33,031 bases of DNA, from positions 1-33,031 of the IMG/VR virus record IMGVR_UViG_3300045965_000058. One strand, 5' to 3'. The notes beneath the pieces were generated by a model. That model was not told where the DNA came from. It saw only the letters and a program-made list of their open reading frames with translations, and did no database searches. Source of the stretch: a virus. Of this stretch, positions 22,339 through 30,549 are shown one piece after another; within the stretch, counting starts at the first letter, position 1; each line of letters begins with the position of its first letter. Both the position numbers and the translations under genes were made by a program.

Positions 22339-23588
22339 TACGCGGGCGCGGGCAGGCCCGTCACTAGGCCGTAGGCGCCGGGCACGAAGTGGACGAGCGC
22401 GACCCTCATCTCGGCGCGGATCGTCGTGATGTTCGACGCGAAGTTGGCGTCGTGGGAGTTCGTCGCCTGGATCTGGATGCCGCCCTTCCGGAACAGCATC
22501 GAGGCGCGCTGAAACGCGCCGATGATGGCCGTCCCTTCGGGTACCTGCGGCGACTGGACCGGCGTCAGGCCGGCCAGCGGCGAGCCCGGTGGGAATAGCC
22601 AGAAGCTCGCCGAGGTCTGCATGTTCACGTCGATGTAGTTCATCGGGCTCAGCACGACGGTATCCGGCCGATACTTCGATGCCGTCCAGATCGCGGCCGA
22701 GGCCTTCGCGAGTGAGACCGCATGGGGCACCGCGGCGGCCCCGGTCGGGACCGCGTAGTCGGCTTGCTTGCCAGGGAGCGTCAGGAGGCCTTGAATCTTG
22801 CCGGCGCCGCCGGCGCCGCTGACGACCTCGACCTCGAGCTTCTCGATGAGCCCCCCCGCCATGTTCGCGTCGAGAAAGCTCCGCATGCCGGCGACGTCGT
22901 CGAGAAACTCGTCGGGCACGTTGATGATGTGCGCGATTTTCAGCAGCGTCGCGCTCTTGAGCGTGAAGACCTTGGCCGACTCCGGCTTGACGCCGCCGAC
23001 CGCGACGTAATCCGCCGCGTTGGTGAAGCTCGTTTCTTCGAGGTACGGAATGGACCCGGCCTCGGTCGTGCCCTGCGCGAAGCGCGCGGAGACCAGCTCC
23101 CAGGGATAGACCGGCGGCGGCGGAACGATCGTCACGCCCGGCGGAATCGCGGTCGTCGGGGTGATCGTCACCGCGGCATCGACTTCGAAGGTCGGGGTCT
23201 GCCAGTTGCCCGAGCGCGGCATCGACTGCATGAGCCGGAAGATTTCCGACTCGACGAAGGCCTGGCCGAGGTTGAGCTTGTTGCCCTGGATGAGCGGCAG
23301 CACGCCGCCCATCGGCGAGCGGATCATGGTCGCGGCCGACACGGGGTCCTTGCCATTCCCGTTGCCGTTGGGCCGAGCGGTCGGCGCCGCGCCGAGGCCG
23401 GCCAGCATCGCGTCGAGGCCGGTCTGGCGCTTTTGCTTCGCCGCCAGCGCTTCCATCGCGGCCTTGTGGTCATCGAACACCTTTTGCTCCTCGGCCGAGA
23501 GGTCGCGGTCTTCCTCCCGCGCCTTGGCAATGAGCGCCGTCGCGGCCTCGCGATGTTCGCGAAGTTCGTCGTGGATCGTCTTCACCAT
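22338..23588 (-). CDS. Major capsid protein, HK97 fold, with delta/scaffold domain
   Basis: 416 aa from ATG at 23588, with GGGGAGG upstream. Residues 1-75 form a charged coiled coil (LREHREAATALIAKAREEDRD) that, as in HK97, acts as the scaffolding delta domain removed by the prohead protease. The rest is an HK97 capsid: E-loop region, P-domain with VPDEFLDDVAGMRSFLD, and an A-domain ending in VALVHFVPGAYGLVTGL. It shares clear similarity with the protein at 24376-25323. Because it keeps the delta domain and follows the protease directly, it is the likelier main shell protein. Confidence 0.92.
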   Translation of the reverse strand: MVKTIHDELREHREAATALIAKAREEDRDLSAEEQKVFDDHKAAMEALAAKQKRQTGLDAMLAGLGAAPTARPNGNGNGKDPVSAATMIRSPMGGVLPLIQGNKLNLGQAFVESEIFRLMQSMPRSGNWQTPTFEVDAAVTITPTTAIPPGVTIVPPPPVYPWELVSARFAQGTTEAGSIPYLEETSFTNAADYVAVGGVKPESAKVFTLKSATLLKIAHIINVPDEFLDDVAGMRSFLDANMAGGLIEKLEVEVVSGAGGAGKIQGLLTLPGKQADYAVPTGAAAVPHAVSLAKASAAIWTASKYRPDTVVLSPMNYIDVNMQTSASFWLFPPGSPLAGLTPVQSPQVPEGTAIIGAFQRASMLFRKGGIQIQATNSHDANFASNITTIRAEMRVALVHFVPGAYGLVTGLPAPA

Positions 23589-24379
23589 GTGCCTCCCCCT
23601 GTTGCGCTGAGTAGCGCGAGCTCGCGAGCGGCCAGGTTGCGACGCCATGGTGAGGTCACCTGAGCGGCCGGCGTCGGTTCCTCGGGTTCCGGCTGCGGGG
23701 CCGGCTCCGGTTCCGGCTTGGGGTCTCGCTCCGGAGCTTGAGCGATGGCATCGACGAAGCCCGCAGCCAGCGCTTCCGACGCCTTGAACCAGGTTGTAGC
23801 GCTCATCCAGTCGCGGACCTGGCGGCGCGTATCCTGCGTGCGAGTCATGTAGACATCGAGCAGGACATCGCCGACCTTATCGAGCAAGTCGGCCATGTGC
23901 CGCATCTCGTCGGCGCCGCCGATCGCCAGCGCGTGCGGGTTGTGGATCATGTACATGGCGGCCGCTTCCATCGTGATCGTCTTGCCGGCCAGCGCGATGA
24001 TTGAGGCAATCGACGCGGCCAGGGATTCGATGATGGTCTCGACATGCGCCGGGTGGCGTAGCAGCGTGTTGTAGATCGCGAGGCCATCGAAGACGTTACC
24101 GCCTTCGCTGCGAATGTGGACCCGGAGCTTGGTCGTCGAGGCCGGCAGCGCGCGAAGCTCCGCGATGACCTCCTCCGCGGACTTGCCGAACCATCCGCCG
24201 ATCGTGCCGTAGAGATACAGGTCGGCGGTCTCATCCGCCTGCGCCTTGACCTCGACGCGCGGCGGCTCCGTGGCGAGCGTCGCGAAGACCTGCGGCGAGA
24301 GCACGACGGGCGCGGGCTGGTAGGCCGAGCGCCGGCCGGCGGCGATGAGCGCCTCGAGGTCCACCGGCCGGCGCATCAC
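23582..24379 (-). CDS. ClpP-like prohead protease
   Basis: 265 aa, GTG start overlapping the capsid paralogue's stop as GTGA (an ATG follows immediately). The Clp/SppA-type catalytic residues are visible: Ser123 in SLAASIAS, His146 in MIHNPH and Asp190 in RDWMSATTWF, followed by ALAAGFVD. The N-terminal strand RSEGGNVFDGLAIYN is typical. The C-terminal 50 residues are a Pro/Glu spacer and a basic tail. It matures the prohead by cutting the scaffold domain. Unusually it lies between two capsid genes. Confidence 0.92.
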   Translation of the reverse strand: MMRRPVDLEALIAAGRRSAYQPAPVVLSPQVFATLATEPPRVEVKAQADETADLYLYGTIGGWFGKSAEEVIAELRALPASTTKLRVHIRSEGGNVFDGLAIYNTLLRHPAHVETIIESLAASIASIIALAGKTITMEAAAMYMIHNPHALAIGGADEMRHMADLLDKVGDVLLDVYMTRTQDTRRQVRDWMSATTWFKASEALAAGFVDAIAQAPERDPKPEPEPAPQPEPEEPTPAAQVTSPWRRNLAARELALLSATGGGTW

Positions 24380-25323
24380 GCGATCCCCGTCACGAGGCAG
24401 AACGCGGCCGGTACGAAATGGACGACCGCGACCCGGAGCTCGGCCCGGATGACCGTCTCGTTTTCCCTGAACAAGCCGGCATGCGAGGTCGTCGCTTGGA
24501 CCACTACGCCGCCGCGCCGGAAGATCATCGCGCCCGACTTGAACGCGCCGACGATGGCCGTCGCGACCGCGAGATAGCCCGAGGCCACCGGCACCAGGCC
24601 CGGCGGAAACGAGGCCGCGCCTTGCGTGGCGATCTTGCCCCAGTCGGCCGGGTTCACGATGACGGTATCAGCGCGCCGCCGGCTCGCCGTGGCGATCGCG
24701 CCGGCCGCCGCGCCGATGGCGCCCATGTTGACGCCGGCCCCGCCCGCGACGGGCCCTGACTTGCCGGTCAGGCCGACGAGGCCTTGGATGTGCCCGGCCG
24801 CGCCATCGCCATTGATGAGCTCGGTATCCAGGCGCGCGAGCAAGCCTTCCGACAGCGCGACGTTGAGGTAGGTCTCCAGGCCTTCGGCATCGTCGAGAAA
24901 CTCGTCGGGCACCTGGCAGAGGTGCGCGACCTTCACGACGGGTTGGTTGGCGAGCGTGAACGCATCCGGCGAGTCGGGCTTCACGCCGCCGAGCGCGACA
25001 TAGTTCGCGTTGTTGGTGAAGGCTTCGCGGAGGTACGGAATCGCGCCCGCGCTCGTGCTGCCCTGACCGAAGCGCGCCGCGACGGAATCGAAGGCGGTCT
25101 CGTGCAGCGCCGGCAGTTGCGTACCGGGCGGGATCGGCGCGCCCGTCACACTCACGGCGGCCTCGATGGTGATCGGCCGGCGCGCGAGGAGCGCGGCGCG
25201 GACATTCGGCGCGCTCAGGAACGCCGTCCCGAGGCCGAAGACATCGCGCGGATGGAACACCGCCGCGGCCTCGATGTCGTCGAGGAGCAACTGATGGCCG
25301 AGCAACTGATGGCCGGTTGTCAT
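24376..25323 (-). CDS. Second HK97-fold major capsid paralogue without delta domain
   Basis: 315 aa. It is homologous to the capsid at 22338-23588: both share VPDEFLDD, a GHIQGL/GKIQGL stretch, PDTVVLSP/ADTVIVNP and the C-terminus RVALVHFVP/RVAVVHFVP. It lacks the N-terminal coiled-coil scaffold domain and begins with a short MTTGHQLLGHQLLLDDIE segment of different character. It overlaps the portal stop as ATGA and precedes the protease. It could be a minor shell subunit, a vertex or decoration form, or an unused copy; the frame is intact. Confidence 0.88.
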   Translation of the reverse strand: MTTGHQLLGHQLLLDDIEAAAVFHPRDVFGLGTAFLSAPNVRAALLARRPITIEAAVSVTGAPIPPGTQLPALHETAFDSVAARFGQGSTSAGAIPYLREAFTNNANYVALGGVKPDSPDAFTLANQPVVKVAHLCQVPDEFLDDAEGLETYLNVALSEGLLARLDTELINGDGAAGHIQGLVGLTGKSGPVAGGAGVNMGAIGAAAGAIATASRRRADTVIVNPADWGKIATQGAASFPPGLVPVASGYLAVATAIVGAFKSGAMIFRRGGVVVQATTSHAGLFRENETVIRAELRVAVVHFVPAAFCLVTGIA

Positions 25324-26582
25324 TCCACCACTCCATTCGACGCGGCCGGCAGCGCTTGCCGGCGCTTCTGGTCCTGGCCGGGCGCGGTATCCAGGCGCAG
25401 GACCGGCTTGTCATAGGCCGGATCGGCGATCTTCGGCAGGTTCAAGCGCGCGCGCGCTTCATTAACGGACACGTAGGGACTGCCGGTCGACGTCACGAGC
25501 GCGCCGGCCGCTTCCTCGAAGGAGCCCTGGAGCTTCTCGTCGATGTTGAACTCGACGTAGACATCCTCGTTGTCGGAGAACTCCGAGAGCAGCTGGAGCG
25601 CGAAGTCACCCTCGAGCATCGCGATGTGCGGCCCGAGCGTGTCCTGGTACAACGACTTGTGCTGCTCGCGGATCGAGCCATAGCCCTGCGACTCGACAAT
25701 GCCGATCATGGCCGGCGGGACGTGGTAGGCCGCCGCGACTTCCTCGCGGGTGAGCTTCCGGCCCTGGACCATCTGCGACTGTTCGGCCGTCGCGGTGATT
25801 TGCTCGTAGGTCATGCCATCTTCGAGGACGACCGTCTTGCCCGAGCCGGCCGGCCCTTGGTACTGCCGCCATTGCTTCCGGAACATCCGCCGCTGGTCCG
25901 GTTGCCACTTCGGCGCGCCCATCGGCCGGTAGATGACCCCGCCCAGGCGCGCGAAGTTTTTGAAGAACCGGGAGCGGTAGGCGACGCCCGCCTGGTCTTC
26001 CTCCAGCAAGGCGCGCAGCGATTCCAGCGGTGAGAGGCCGCGCGGCTGTCGCAGGTAGAGGACCTCACTGGCCGGCAGGACAATCGGCGGCGCGCCGGCA
26101 ATCGGGGTCCATACGAACTGCCGAGGCACCACATCGCCCGAGGCGACGACGTTGCCGGGCTCCATGCGATAGAGCTCCAGGCCGCCGCCCGGTGGGCGAA
26201 TCTTCGCGGCGTAGGCGTGCCCGTCGATGAGGTAGTCGGTGATCAGGTCGACGATGAAGCGATAGCGGGTCGTCGAGGGATTGGGCTGTCGGAGGAGCTT
26301 CGCCAGCGGGTGATCGTTGACTCGCACCCGATCGTCATTCGCCCGGCGGCGGTAGACGTGAATCCCGATCTGACCGAGGTTGACGGCGATGAAGTCGACG
26401 ACGGTGCGGACGTGCGGCTGCGACTGGTAGAGCCTGTCGTACTTCTCGACGTTATGCTGGTCGGCCCACCCCCAATTCGCCGGATAGGGTTCGTAGGGCG
26501 ACGGCGGCTGGGTATCGGCCGGCCTGAGCTTCTCGACGAAGCGCTGCCACCACGCCGACCACCAGGACCACGGCCAGTTCAT
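25320..26582 (-). CDS. Portal protein, HK97 family
   Basis: 420 aa, the normal length for this family (PF04860). Recognisable stretches: YQSQPHVRTVVDFIAVNLGQI near residue 55 (in part: VRTVVDFIAVNLG), IDGHAYAAKIR, YLRQPRGLSPLESLRALLEED, and LTREEVAAAYHVPPAMIG near 290. A dodecameric ring of this protein forms the DNA entry channel and docks the terminase. Tryptophan-rich start MNWPWSWWSAWW. It overlaps the following gene by four bases. Confidence 0.95.
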   Translation of the reverse strand: MNWPWSWWSAWWQRFVEKLRPADTQPPSPYEPYPANWGWADQHNVEKYDRLYQSQPHVRTVVDFIAVNLGQIGIHVYRRRANDDRVRVNDHPLAKLLRQPNPSTTRYRFIVDLITDYLIDGHAYAAKIRPPGGGLELYRMEPGNVVASGDVVPRQFVWTPIAGAPPIVLPASEVLYLRQPRGLSPLESLRALLEEDQAGVAYRSRFFKNFARLGGVIYRPMGAPKWQPDQRRMFRKQWRQYQGPAGSGKTVVLEDGMTYEQITATAEQSQMVQGRKLTREEVAAAYHVPPAMIGIVESQGYGSIREQHKSLYQDTLGPHIAMLEGDFALQLLSEFSDNEDVYVEFNIDEKLQGSFEEAAGALVTSTGSPYVSVNEARARLNLPKIADPAYDKPVLRLDTAPGQDQKRRQALPAASNGVVE

Positions 26583-26586
26583 CCCG

Positions 26587-26602
26587 CCCGGTACTTACCG
26601 GG
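26587..26602. other. Small hairpin upstream of portal start
   Basis: CCCGGT (26587-26592) pairs with ACCGGG (26597-26602) over a 4-base loop, ending five bases from the portal start codon. It may influence portal translation; no function shown. Confidence 0.35.
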
Positions 26603-26634
26603 TGCATCGATGAGACGGCAAGCGCTGCCCTACA

Positions 26635-26663
26635 GATGCGACGGGATGCGACGGGATGCGACG
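26635..26663. repeat. Three tandem copies of a 10-bp unit
   Basis: GATGCGACGG is repeated at 26635-26644 and 26645-26654, with a third copy missing its last base at 26655-26663. It lies immediately after the stop of the small HTH gene, in the only gap of the head module (26583-26663). Tandem short repeats beside a DNA-binding protein gene can be binding iterons, or the array may arise by slippage. Confidence 0.6.
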
Positions 26664-26855
26664 CTATTCGGGGTCGGCCTGGCGGACCTGGACGCCGGTC
26701 TTGGGCGCGACCCGGCGCGCCTCCACGAGGCCCTTGTCGACCCATCGCCAGACCGTCGACCGACTGACACCGTGCTCGGCGGCGAGCTTGGACGGCTTGA
26801 GCCATTGACGCTCAGGCTCGCCAGGCTCACACGACGACGAGTCCGTGGTCGGCAT
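26664..26855 (-). CDS. Small helix-turn-helix (excisionase-like) protein between TerL and portal
   Basis: 63 aa from the ATG at 26855, ten bases after GAGGAGG, inside the end of the terminase gene (29-base overlap). Residues 25-52 contain a helix-turn-helix of the MerR/Xis type: LKPSKLAAEHGVSRSTVWRW, then a wing beginning VDKGLVEARRV. Proteins of this form bind DNA, for example as excisionases or packaging helpers. It may bind the tandem 10-bp repeat that follows. A role in packaging or late gene regulation is inferred from location only. Confidence 0.7.
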   Translation of the reverse strand: MPTTDSSSCEPGEPERQWLKPSKLAAEHGVSRSTVWRWVDKGLVEARRVAPKTGVQVRQADPE

Positions 26856-28503
26856 AGGCAGACCCCTCCTCGGGTGCATTGAGCATGAGGCGCGAGAGCG
26901 CGAAGATCAATGCGGAAATACCGTCGATCCGTCCAGTACTTCGGCCCTTGTCGGGCATCATGTTTCCTTGCGCGTCCAGGCGAAGCGACAGGTTGCCGGC
27001 CATCCAATCGAGGCACGGGTGGCCGGGGTGATGGAGCTTGCCCGTTTCGACCAGCGCCAGGAAGTTCTTCGTCGGCTCTGACAGGTGCCGCATGTAGGGC
27101 GGGACCTCGATCACGGTGAACCCATCGGCGGTCAGGTCGGTCCCGATCGAGGCGGCGTTCCACGGATCCAGCCCGACCCCTTCGACCTTGACGACCTGGC
27201 CGAGCTCGCCGAGCCGGCGCCGCACCGCGGCGTAGTCGACGAGCTGCCCCTGGGTCGCCTGGACCTGGCCGTTGGCGATCCAGACATCGAACGGCGCGCC
27301 CCGATCGCGCGCCACCCGCGCGGCGACGTTCCCCTCCGGGATGAAGAAGTACGGAAAGCAGGACACCACGTTGTCCGGATCGGCGAACACCAGGACCAGG
27401 GCCGTCACGTCGAGCTTGACCGAGAGGTCGATGCCGGCGAAGCACGACTGACCCCGGCGCGCCTCGAGGTAGAGCCCCGGCCGGGCGCACGCATTCCAGT
27501 GCGCCGCGTTGACGGCTCGGTTGTCAGGCTGGAGCCACTCGTTCAGGTGGAGCCGGCGAAAGCCGGATTGGTAGAGCGGCAAGGCCTCGGCGCGCATGGC
27601 CTGCTGTTTCAGCGTCTCGACATTGACCGAGACGCCGAAGTTGGGATTCGCCTTGCGCCAGGTCGACTCCTTGCGCCAGTCGTCGCCTTCGTCGGCGCAG
27701 GCGATGAAGGCGAACCAGTCCGCGGCCTCCAGGCCGGCCAGGACTTTCTCCGAGTAGGCGTGTTGCTCGCCGCAGATGGTCGCGCGCTCCCGGCCGGCCG
27801 TCGTGATGTAGAACAGGAGCGGCTGCCGCCGGGCCATCGCGCCGGTTTTCAGCACGTCGACCATGCCCGAGGTCCGGTGCGCGTGGATCTCGTCGACGAT
27901 CGCCCCGTGGACGTCGAGCCCATCGAGGACATCGACGTCGGCGCCGAGCGGTTCCAACTTCTGGCCGGCGACCGTGCGCGTCAACGCCCGCGCGCCCAGG
28001 CCGAGCCGCTTCGCCAGCGCGGGCGTGCGGCTCGCGATCTCCTTCGCCTGTTCCCATACAATCTTGGCCTGGTCGCGCTTCGTCGCCGCGCAGTAGACTT
28101 GGGCGCCGGCTTCCTCATCGAAGAACGCCAGGAGGAGCGCGATGCCGGCCGCGAGCGTGCTTTTCCCGTTCTTCCTCGGGATCTCGATGTACGCCTCTCT
28201 GAACCGGCGCCGGTCGGGGTTGTGGCGCTGGCGCCAGCCCCACAGCGATCCGACGATGAAGGCCTGCCACGGCTCCAGCACGAAGGGCTTGCCGGCCCAC
28301 TCGCCGCGTGTATGGATCAGGTGGCCGAAGAACTCGATGGCCCAGGCGGCCTTGGTCGGCATCCAGCGATAGGGCGCCGTCGCCGGCTTGTACTTCTGCA
28401 GGTCGTCGAGGTGGCGCTGGCAGGCCGAGCGGACGAGCGAGCCGGCGGCGATCTGGCCGGCGACGACCTGGCGCGCGTACCGGGTCGTCGCGTCGGCCTT
28501 CAC
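26827..28503 (-). CDS. terL: Terminase large subunit (TerL)
   Basis: 558 aa; GTG start overlapping the previous stop as GTGA. The ATPase domain has Walker A PRKNGKST (109-116) and Walker B AIVDEIH with Asp204-Glu205. The nuclease domain begins with AGIDLSVKLD (first acidic residue Asp359) and ends near RIDGISALIFALSR, both part of the RNase H-like site. The EPWQAFIVG motif near residue 78 is typical of the HK97/P27-type terminases. It drives DNA translocation into the head and cuts the concatemer. Confidence 0.95.
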   Translation of the reverse strand: MKADATTRYARQVVAGQIAAGSLVRSACQRHLDDLQKYKPATAPYRWMPTKAAWAIEFFGHLIHTRGEWAGKPFVLEPWQAFIVGSLWGWRQRHNPDRRRFREAYIEIPRKNGKSTLAAGIALLLAFFDEEAGAQVYCAATKRDQAKIVWEQAKEIASRTPALAKRLGLGARALTRTVAGQKLEPLGADVDVLDGLDVHGAIVDEIHAHRTSGMVDVLKTGAMARRQPLLFYITTAGRERATICGEQHAYSEKVLAGLEAADWFAFIACADEGDDWRKESTWRKANPNFGVSVNVETLKQQAMRAEALPLYQSGFRRLHLNEWLQPDNRAVNAAHWNACARPGLYLEARRGQSCFAGIDLSVKLDVTALVLVFADPDNVVSCFPYFFIPEGNVAARVARDRGAPFDVWIANGQVQATQGQLVDYAAVRRRLGELGQVVKVEGVGLDPWNAASIGTDLTADGFTVIEVPPYMRHLSEPTKNFLALVETGKLHHPGHPCLDWMAGNLSLRLDAQGNMMPDKGRSTGRIDGISALIFALSRLMLNAPEEGSAYADHGLVVV

Positions 28504-29141
28504 CGGGTACTCGGTGACGGGAAGCTCACGTGCTTCCGGGTGACGATGAACTTCCGTGCGGCACCCGACTCGAGCGTCGCGCCGAGGAGCTCGCCAGCGA
28601 GGAGCACAATCAGGTGATCGTATTCGGCTTGGCCGTTGACCGCGAGCGAGACGAGCGGCCCCTGGCTGTAGAGGCCGGCCATGATGAATTGCTGGTGCGG
28701 CCGGTGCTCGTCATCGGAACAGAACGGCTCGGCCGGCTTGCGCGCCAGGTGCATCCGGCATCCACACGGCCGGTCCTCGTAGACCGTGCAGCGGAGATCC
28801 GGGCCGAGGAGCGGACAGCGGAGATCGAGCCGGCGGTATGGGACGACCGGCGGTTGCTCCTGGCTCCAGAGCGGCGAGGCCTGGAGCCGATCGACACAGC
28901 GCCGCAACTCGCGGAGGACTCGCTCGCGCGGCTCCTCCTCCATCGCGCGGACCCGATCGGCGATGAGCTTCGCCTCCGCGCGCACGGCATAGACCGGCTC
29001 CCAACAGCACCAGGCGCACCCCGCGCCCCGACAGGCGACCGGCGCGCCGGCCTGCTCGGCGCGCGCCTTGAGCTTCTCCGAGGTCGCGTCGACCTGGCGG
29101 TGAATCATCCGGATGAAGGCGTGCGGTCGATGCCGCTTCAC
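28500..29141 (-). CDS. Cysteine-cluster protein (YkgJ-like, Fe/Zn-chelating)
   Basis: 213 aa with a GTG start (GTGA overlap upstream). The N-terminal half has Cys37, Cys42, Cys45 and Cys46 in the C-x4-C-x2-CC pattern of the YkgJ/UPF0153 family (PF03692), and the second half adds Cys109, Cys118, Cys126, Cys128 and Cys141 with His131 (RCPLL, RCTVYEDRPCGC). The known family chelates a metal cluster; its biochemical role is not established. Placed between TerS and TerL, it is unusual for a packaging module. A metal-binding enzyme or DNA/protein-modifying factor is possible but not shown. Confidence 0.8.
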   Translation of the reverse strand: MKRHRPHAFIRMIHRQVDATSEKLKARAEQAGAPVACRGAGCAWCCWEPVYAVRAEAKLIADRVRAMEEEPRERVLRELRRCVDRLQASPLWSQEQPPVVPYRRLDLRCPLLGPDLRCTVYEDRPCGCRMHLARKPAEPFCSDDEHRPHQQFIMAGLYSQGPLVSLAVNGQAEYDHLIVLLAGELLGATLESGAARKFIVTRKHVSFPSPSTR

Positions 29142-29362
29142 GAGTCTCCGATGCCGGGCTCGCGGCCGTCGCGGATCGACTTCGCCGTCCGATGGATTCG
29201 GTCGCTCAACGCCTTCTCGGCGTCGGCCATGTCCTTTTTCTCCTCCGCATGATCCTTCCGCATGTCGGCGAGCTCGAGCGTCAACCGCGCGACCAGGAGC
29301 CCGGCGCGCCGTTTCTCCTCATCGGTTAGCGGGATCAATTCGAGTTGCCCTTGTTCCGCCAT
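29138..29362 (-). CDS. Small helical hypothetical protein
   Basis: 74 aa from ATG at 29362, with GGAGG upstream; the frame's upstream part lies in another gene. Nearly all of it is a charged amphipathic helix (EEKRRAGLLVARLTLELADM, then DAEKALSDRIHRTAKSI), probably a coiled coil. It overlaps both neighbours. Function is unknown. Confidence 0.6.
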   Translation of the reverse strand: MAEQGQLELIPLTDEEKRRAGLLVARLTLELADMRKDHAEEKKDMADAEKALSDRIHRTAKSIRDGREPGIGDS

Positions 29363-29477
29363 GTGATGACCTCCACTTCGGTATCCAGTCAAAGAACAGT
29401 GCGGCGAGCCCGCACAGCAGCCCCATGACCCCGAAGGCCAGCGCGGCCACACAGATGACACGATTCGGCCAATCCAC
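29319..29477 (-). CDS. Small single-helix membrane protein
   Basis: 52 aa from a GTG at 29477, preceded by GGA at about 8 bases; the TerS stop is 20 bases upstream. The hydrophobic run VICVAALAFGVMGLLCGLAA (residues 7-26) then LFFDW is a clear transmembrane segment, followed by a basic tail. It overlaps the next gene by 44 bases in a different frame. A holin or membrane partner is conceivable, but only the membrane segment is evident. Confidence 0.45.
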   Translation of the reverse strand: MDWPNRVICVAALAFGVMGLLCGLAALFFDWIPKWRSSHGGTRATRIDPANR

Positions 29478-29497
29478 AGGTTATTCCGTGGATAACG

Positions 29498-30007
29498 TCA
29501 TCGCTTGCCCCCCAGGAAGACCTCGAAGGGATCGGCTTCCGTCGGCGGCTCGGCGTGGATCTTCGCTTGTGTGATCGGCGTGAGCCCGAATTCGCCGAGG
29601 AGGTTCTTACACAGGGTCGCGAGCCGCTCGCTTCGCCGGATGAGCGGGTTCTCGCGGACCCGGCGCCGGATGACGCGACCGGCCTTGTCGAGCAACTCGT
29701 CGACGACGAGGTTGCGAAACTGCATCTCCCGCAACTGCGCGCGGACCCGGCCGTAGTCGGCAAGCGCTTGCGCCAGGAGCCCGAGCGCCTCGCCGTGCGC
29801 CGGGCTCAAGACCTTCACACGCTCGAGCCGTTCGCACAGTACCGTCCAGTGCCCGAACGCGACCTCATCGGCGCGAAGCTCCTCGGTCGGTTCTGGCCGG
29901 CCGAGCTCGACTTTCGGCTCGCGCTGACGATTCCGCGGCCGCGTGCCCTGGAGGAGATGCAGCGCCGTCGGCTTGCGCGGCCGGCCGCTCCGGTGATTGC
30001 CGGCCAT
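29498..30007 (-). CDS. terS: Terminase small subunit, P27-like
   Basis: 169 aa. It begins with the basic GRPRKPTALHLLQGTRPRNR segment (in part: RKPTALHLLQGT), the hallmark of P27-family small terminases (PF05119), and ends with TEADPFEVFLGGKR. The middle holds helices for oligomerisation (HGEALGLLAQALADYGRVRA). It recognises phage DNA and recruits TerL. Start ATG overlaps the ParB-like stop as TGATG. Confidence 0.92.
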   Translation of the reverse strand: MAGNHRSGRPRKPTALHLLQGTRPRNRQREPKVELGRPEPTEELRADEVAFGHWTVLCERLERVKVLSPAHGEALGLLAQALADYGRVRAQLREMQFRNLVVDELLDKAGRVIRRRVRENPLIRRSERLATLCKNLLGEFGLTPITQAKIHAEPPTEADPFEVFLGGKR

Positions 30008-30549
30008 CAGGTCGACACGATGAGCCGGGCCGGCCCGTAGTGGGTGACGTTCTTCGCCATGAGGTCGAGGAAGTCTTGTCGCGAGAGGTCAGAGAGGCGG
30101 AAGACTTCCTCGCCGCGCATGCCGAGCTCCTGCCCGATCTCGTCGACCGTCTTGCCGGCGCCGAGCAGCCGCTTGACGATCGCTTTCATCGGCCCCAGCT
30201 GGTGGACGCCGCGCGCCCGGTTATGGGTGATCGTGCCGTACACGTTCTTCGCCTCGTCCTCATGCTGGACGACGACCACCGGGACCTGGCCGTTGAGCAT
30301 CGTCCAGAGCGGCTCGCGGCCTGCGACGACCCAGCGGTGGAAGCCATCGATGATGACCAGATCCTCCGTCACGACAATCGGCAGCGTCCAGCCGTTCACG
30401 AGGATGGAGCGCTGGAGCAGCACGAGATTGTCTTCCAGTACAAGATTCGGGTTGTAGTCATTGGGCCGGATCGCGTCGCGCGGCACGAGCCGCGCGTTGA
30501 GTACGGGTAGCGCGAGCAAGCCTGTCGGGGTCTGCGGCGAGAGTGGCAT
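30007..30549 (-). CDS. ParB/sulfiredoxin-fold protein (IbrB-like)
   Basis: 180 aa from ATG at 30549 (a TTG 21 bases upstream is an alternative). The N-terminal half is a ParB-type domain: a DAIRPNDYNPN strand-loop, QRSILVNGWTLPIVV, then IDGFHRW at 67-73, equivalent to the GERR-type nucleotide-binding motif. ITHNRARGVH at 107-116 is typical of ParB-like proteins paired with PAPS reductases. A helix-turn-helix-like region follows (about 135-158). It overlaps the PAPS-reductase end by 92 bases in another frame. The family can be a CTPase, kinase or nuclease; the activity here is unknown. Confidence 0.85.
   Translation of the reverse strand: MPLSPQTPTGLLALPVLNARLVPRDAIRPNDYNPNLVLEDNLVLLQRSILVNGWTLPIVVTEDLVIIDGFHRWVVAGREPLWTMLNGQVPVVVVQHEDEAKNVYGTITHNRARGVHQLGPMKAIVKRLLGAGKTVDEIGQELGMRGEEVFRLSDLSRQDFLDLMAKNVTHYGPARLIVST

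Noticed and set aside
27085-28617. Long rightward open frame opposite TerL
   Set aside because: Antisense to the terminase with its Walker motifs; composition is low-complexity Arg/Asp/Gly and no domain is visible.
29757-29772. Palindrome-like CAAGCGCTTGCG resembling the operator core
   Set aside because: It is inside the TerS coding region, lacks the CTTGCAAG octamers and is probably chance.
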